Assembly: GCF_002836205.1 (NCBI RefSeq)
Contig: NZ_PJBE01000013.1
Span: forward strand, 2,790,001-2,854,000
Length of the DNA stretch: 64,000 nt
Reading direction: 5' to 3'
Source: Shewanella sp. Choline-02u-19
GTDB lineage: Bacteria; Pseudomonadota; Gammaproteobacteria; Enterobacterales; Shewanellaceae
Both the position numbers and the translations under genes were made by a program. Each line of letters opens with the position of its first letter. The stretch's first letter is position 1. A model generated the notes under the pieces. The model saw only the letters and a program-made list of their open reading frames with translations, had not been told where the DNA came from and did not search any database. This document shows positions 60,404 to 64,000 of the stretch, in pieces.

Positions 60404-60625
60404 TTATCGGGGTAAATAAATGATCATCAGTAAGCAAAATAACGCAATGAATACAAAGGCCCATAAAAACACTCTGGTTTTGTAAAAACGGCTACTAGGG
60501 TGAGCTTTTGGTAAAGCCATGCCGCAGTGGCAACAGACCGGCACTGGGTCGGTCAAATAACTCGTCGTTTCGCTATCAAGTGTATTTTCAGTCTGACAAT
60601 ACAAACAGGGTACTTTTTCAATCAT
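60404..60625 (-). CDS. DnrP-like zinc-ribbon membrane protein
   Basis: 73 residues. Two Cys pairs, CLYC (near 7-10) and CCHC (near 31-34), form a zinc ribbon ending CGMALPKAHPSSR. One membrane segment follows (about 50-70, ending IIYLPR). Small proteins of this layout, called DnrP, occur in Pseudomonas nor clusters; the match is from memory. It begins 26 bases after norD and ends only a few bases from the next gene. Role unknown, perhaps NorCB maturation. Confidence 0.72.
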   Translation of the reverse strand: MIEKVPCLYCQTENTLDSETTSYLTDPVPVCCHCGMALPKAHPSSRFYKTRVFLWAFVFIALFCLLMIIYLPR

Positions 60626-60650
60626 TTAGGCCTCCTTTGCTCAATAAAAT

Positions 60651-62492
60651 CTAGTAAGAAGATTGAGTCAGTTGATGATACAGCTGCGGTAACTTTGTCG
60701 GTAACTGGCTCGGGTCAAAGATAACGCTGAAGCCATTATGACCAAAAATGTAAGGCAGATATTGATCAGCCTTTTGATCTATAGTGATACAAAATGGAAT
60801 GAGCCCAAGGCGGCGGGCAGCAATAATCGCTTGCTTGGTATCTTCAATGCCATATCGACCTTCGTAATTGTCGATATCATTCGGCTTGCCATCAGTCAAA
60901 ATAAGCAGCAATTTTCGGTGGTGTGTTTGTTCCGCCAAAATATTGCTCGCTTGGCGGATGGCTGCCCCCATGCGGGTATAAAATCCTGGCCGCAAACTCA
61001 GAATGCGGCCACGTATATGATCATTGTAGGATTCGGAAAAGTTCTTTAACAGTGTAAACCGAACGTGATGCCGCTTTACCGATGAGAAACCATACAGTGC
61101 AAATGGATCGCCCACAGCAGCCAAAGCTTCACTGAATAACAGCATACTGTCCTTAATCACATCAATAACCCTAAGCTCATTATTGATGTAGGCATCTGTC
61201 GACATCGAAAGATCTGAGAGTAACAAGCAGCTGATGTCACGCTGGCAGCGCTGAAAGCTACGGTAGAGTCCGGTGTCTTGCGCCATTGAGGTCTGACTTT
61301 CAATATGAAAATCCAACCAGGCGGTTAAATCAATTTCATCTCCGCTCGGCTGAGATTTCTGCCAATTTTTAATACTTTGCAGTTGCTGGAATTGTTGGCG
61401 TATTTTTTTGGCGGCCGAGTGTAATGATGACGGCAATGCCAGTGGCTTGCTATCGCGGGGTAACATAGGTTGCAATAGACAGCGATCGGCAACCAGTAGG
61501 TTAGATTTATAATTCCACTCTGGCAGTGTAATGCCTTTCCCTAAGGGTAAGTCATCCTCAATGGCTGCCGGTAAATCGAGATCTATTTTAAGCTTGGCAG
61601 TTTTTTGCTTTGAGCCCTTTGCCACTGTAATAATATCAAGGTCTTCTGCCACTCTTTGGGCATCATCATCTTCGGTATCGTCCTCGGCCCGATTCACTCG
61701 TGAAAACTCGCTCCATGAGAACAAATTTTCTAAGCGAAAAACCATCAGACTATCTTTGGTGTCATCTTCCTCAATTCGTTCTGATTTTTTTCTAGCCTTT
61801 ACGCTTTGCTGCTTCTTTGCCGCTGATGAACCTTGCTCTTCTTCGCAATCAATATCTGCTGCGCTAAAGGGGTTCGCTTTGACGTTCTCATTAGGATATA
61901 ACCAGATATAAATGGCTTGAGGTGCGTAGTGGGCAACCGGAAATTCAATAATAGATTCAGGATGTGTTATTGCTTGGATCACTGCCCGTTCGAGCGGTTG
62001 TAAGGATTTAGGCAATGCTTCAATAGGGACTCGTTGCTTGAGTATTGCAGCCACCAGCCGTTGGTAGCGTGGCCTTATAGCGGGGTATTTACAGAGTACT
62101 TTTGCTACGACTGTTTGATTGTCTCTGGCCCAGTGAGTGAACTGTTCGGGGTAATGCGGGGCAAGAGCTGCAAGCCAAAGGTAGAGTTCTTTATTCAGTT
62201 CTGGCGTATCAAAAATAGCGATGGATTGCGGCAAGCGCAGGCTGGTTTCATCTTGCCAAGCAAGGCTGACTTGTTGCTTGGCTCCTGAAATTTTATCGAT
62301 AAACTTTCTATGGGCATAATAATCACGCGGTATAGCGGCTTCGACGCGTTTTGTCGGTGAGCCTCCGAGAGCACGAAAAATCACCCCAACCGATTTATTG
62401 ATATCATCAAATTGAACTCGGGCATGATCAAATTCAGTGTTGCTCTTTTGCACAATGAATTTATGCCAAATACTCCCAACCCATTCTTCCAT
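60651..62492 (-). CDS. norD: NorD, VWA-domain activation protein for NO reductase
   Basis: 613 residues. Opens MEEWVGSIWHKFI as other NorD proteins do. The long middle (about 220-330) is charged and Asp/Glu-rich. The C-terminal von Willebrand factor A domain (about 415-610) has an intact MIDAS, LSDLSMSTD (near 420), plus LRPGFYTRMGAAIRQAS and LLLILTDGKPND. With NorQ it loads the non-heme iron of NorB. It follows norB by about 80 bases; norQ, normally between norB and norD, is moved to the other strand. Confidence 0.93.
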   Translation of the reverse strand: MEEWVGSIWHKFIVQKSNTEFDHARVQFDDINKSVGVIFRALGGSPTKRVEAAIPRDYYAHRKFIDKISGAKQQVSLAWQDETSLRLPQSIAIFDTPELNKELYLWLAALAPHYPEQFTHWARDNQTVVAKVLCKYPAIRPRYQRLVAAILKQRVPIEALPKSLQPLERAVIQAITHPESIIEFPVAHYAPQAIYIWLYPNENVKANPFSAADIDCEEEQGSSAAKKQQSVKARKKSERIEEDDTKDSLMVFRLENLFSWSEFSRVNRAEDDTEDDDAQRVAEDLDIITVAKGSKQKTAKLKIDLDLPAAIEDDLPLGKGITLPEWNYKSNLLVADRCLLQPMLPRDSKPLALPSSLHSAAKKIRQQFQQLQSIKNWQKSQPSGDEIDLTAWLDFHIESQTSMAQDTGLYRSFQRCQRDISCLLLSDLSMSTDAYINNELRVIDVIKDSMLLFSEALAAVGDPFALYGFSSVKRHHVRFTLLKNFSESYNDHIRGRILSLRPGFYTRMGAAIRQASNILAEQTHHRKLLLILTDGKPNDIDNYEGRYGIEDTKQAIIAARRLGLIPFCITIDQKADQYLPYIFGHNGFSVIFDPSQLPTKLPQLYHQLTQSSY

Positions 62493-62574
62493 ATATGGTT
62501 AACCATGGTGATAAAAAATAGGTGGAACTAGCGTCGATAGCAACTCAGCACTAGCTCCATTTGATTAATTCAGT

Positions 62575-63963
62575 CTATTTAGCAGCTTTTCTGTCGACCA
62601 GAAAGTTGCACATATAGGTGATTAAGCCTATCAAGAATATAATCCCCGTCGCTTCTCGTGCCCAATAGAAAATCGATAATTTATCTTGGGTTTCCATAAA
62701 GCTTAATGCTTCGCCGCCTTCGGGTAGACGTTGTAACCAGACCTGCAATACCCCAGCTCCAGTTAAGAACAGCGTAATGAAAACCATGGCAACCGTCATT
62801 AACCAGAAGCCCCACATTTCCAGCACTTGTGCTTTTTTACTCGATGCTTCGCCAATACCGCGTAACTTCGGCATCGCATAGGAAATAATGGTCAGCACTA
62901 TCATTGCATAGGCACCGTAAAAGGCCATATGGGCATGTGCCGCGGTGATTTGCGTACCGTGAGTGTAGAAATTGACCGGTGCCAATGTATGTAAAAATCC
63001 CCAAACACCCGCGCCAAGGAATGCCATGACTGCCGTGCCTAACGCCCACAGCGTGGCTGCTTTGTTCGGATGTTCTCGGCGGCGGTTGTTCACCATGTTG
63101 AATGCGTACAGCACCATAGCAAAGAAAGGTAGAGGCTCTAACGCAGAGAATACCGAACCCACCCACTGCCAGTATTCAGGCGTGGCTAACCAGAAAAAGT
63201 GATGCCCTGTCCCCAGCAAGCCGGAGATCAATGCCATTGCAACAATCACGTAAAGCCACTTCTCAATAATTTCTCGGTCAACGCCAGTGATCTTGATCAG
63301 TATAAAGGCGAGGATCGCACCCATAATTAATTCCCACACGCCTTCAACCCAGAGGTGGACAACAAACCACCAATAGAATTTATCCAACGCAATGTTGGAC
63401 GGATTGTAGAAAGAGAATAGGAAAAACACAGCCAGTCCAATGAGACCGGTGATCAGTACCATATTGATCACCGTCTTTCGGCCGCGCAACATCGTCATAC
63501 CGATATTGAACAGGAACCCGAGGCAAACGACGACAATACCAATTTTAGTAATGGTGGGTTGCTCTAAAAACTCTCGCCCCATCGTCGGAAAATACTCATT
63601 GCCCGTGATCTCAGCCAGCCTTGAATAGGGAACCAACAAATACCCCAACACCGTGAGTGTGGCAGCTACGGCAAATACCCAGAAGAGCAAGATAGCGAGT
63701 TTAGGGCTATACAATTCAGTTTCAGACTCTTCGGGCACAAGGAAATAAGCGGCACCCATAAAGCCAAATAATAGCCAAACGATGAGCAAGTTAGTGTGCA
63801 CCATTCGAGCAACGTTAAAGGGAATGACCCCGGCGAGAAAATCTCCAACCACATATTGCAAGCCCATCACCAAGCCAAATATGATTTGTCCAGTAAACAG
63901 AATAAGCGCAAATACAAAGTAAGGTGTTGCAACCGATTGTGATTGATATTTTAAAGTGCTCAT
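62575..63963 (-). CDS. norB: Nitric oxide reductase large subunit (cytochrome c-dependent) NorB
   Basis: 462 residues with twelve membrane segments, the length of cNorB (not the longer quinol-type qNor). Ligands seen: WWFVVHLWVEGVWELIMG (non-heme iron His near 200 with the essential Glu), GTGHHFFW (two His near 253) and ITAAHAHMAFYGAYAM (heme b and b3 His near 342-344). It reduces NO to N2O, receiving electrons from NorC. ATG lies three bases after the norC stop. Downstream are norD and the DnrP-like gene. Confidence 0.96.
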   Translation of the reverse strand: MSTLKYQSQSVATPYFVFALILFTGQIIFGLVMGLQYVVGDFLAGVIPFNVARMVHTNLLIVWLLFGFMGAAYFLVPEESETELYSPKLAILLFWVFAVAATLTVLGYLLVPYSRLAEITGNEYFPTMGREFLEQPTITKIGIVVVCLGFLFNIGMTMLRGRKTVINMVLITGLIGLAVFFLFSFYNPSNIALDKFYWWFVVHLWVEGVWELIMGAILAFILIKITGVDREIIEKWLYVIVAMALISGLLGTGHHFFWLATPEYWQWVGSVFSALEPLPFFAMVLYAFNMVNNRRREHPNKAATLWALGTAVMAFLGAGVWGFLHTLAPVNFYTHGTQITAAHAHMAFYGAYAMIVLTIISYAMPKLRGIGEASSKKAQVLEMWGFWLMTVAMVFITLFLTGAGVLQVWLQRLPEGGEALSFMETQDKLSIFYWAREATGIIFLIGLITYMCNFLVDRKAAK

Positions 63964-63966
63964 GCC

Positions 63967-64000
63967 TTAACCCTCAATGTTCGGTGGCCAGCTGTTAACA
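63967..64000 (-). CDS. norC: Nitric oxide reductase cytochrome c subunit NorC, 3' end only
   Basis: Only the last codons are inside the window. On the minus strand they read VNSWPPNIEG then TAA, and NorC proteins characteristically end NNWPPNIEG. The stop is three bases before the norB ATG, the standard norCB arrangement. The rest, and the operon promoter, lie beyond 64000. Confidence 0.88.
   Translation of the reverse strand, partial: VNSWPPNIEG

Overview
The window looks like chromosomal DNA of a marine Shewanella-like gammaproteobacterium. The support is protein-level resemblance (GlyGly-CTERM sorting tag, RAYT-type transposase, a DUF3083-like protein, a GbpA-like chitin lytic oxygenase), moderate-to-low GC, and CRP, MetJ and TetR sites of gammaproteobacterial type. 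No rRNA, tRNA, CRISPR array or complete insertion sequence was seen.

Layout. (1) 1-2700: a MAPEG membrane protein and an unusual 607-residue membrane protein with two zinc ribbons. (2) 2935-12180: a vitamin B12 salvage and uptake cluster on the minus strand. It is read as btuD-btuC-cobT-cobS-cobU-cobQ-cobO-btuF behind a convincing cobalamin riboswitch (11226-11358), with cobC upstream. Two long imperfect palindromes of one shared repeat family lie between cobS and cobT and between btuF and cobO. (3) 12251-16168: B12-dependent methionine synthase metH behind a promoter overlapped by three tandem MetJ boxes. (4) 16309-23338: an acetyltransferase, a RAYT transposase with related flanking repeats, a YeeE/YedE transporter, a secreted alpha/beta hydrolase and a diguanylate cyclase. 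(5) 23715-28149: a surface endonuclease I and a lipoprotein 5'-nucleotidase, a likely extracellular nucleic-acid scavenging pair. (6) 28288-34454: YibE/F, a 23-bp tandem repeat array that runs into the 3' end of a DUF2955 efflux gene, its HlyD partner and LysR regulator, then a LysR/PACE efflux pair. (7) 35051-43011: MarC, a secreted AA10 chitin oxygenase, a TDT transporter, and a LysR/SDR/MFS module. (8) 43100-56756: a GlnD with an altered second ACT domain, a glycine-zipper protein, a TetR/ene-reductase pair with three operators, an aminotransferase, a nucleoside hydrolase, an ammonium transporter, and a TetR-controlled VOC/flavin-oxidoreductase pair. (9) 57111-64000: a nitric oxide reductase locus. 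norC (3' end only), norB, norD, a DnrP-like zinc-ribbon protein and a small membrane protein are on the minus strand. A convergent plus-strand block holds two norE/norF-type pairs on either side of norQ.

How the genes work together. The riboswitch operon imports corrinoids (BtuFCD) and remodels them (CobO, CobQ, CobU, CobS, CobT, CobC) to supply cofactor for the adjacent MetH. The Nor locus encodes respiratory detoxification of NO, with NorQ and NorD as activation chaperones for NorCB. Several modules share one design: a divergently transcribed regulator (LysR or TetR) next to an efflux pump or redox enzyme, with palindromic operators visible in the gap.

Start codons were re-judged by Shine-Dalgarno position. 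Several genes therefore begin downstream of the longest open frame (cobU, the GNAT gene, the LysR at 33041, PACE, SDR, ene-reductase, norQ, nucleotidase).
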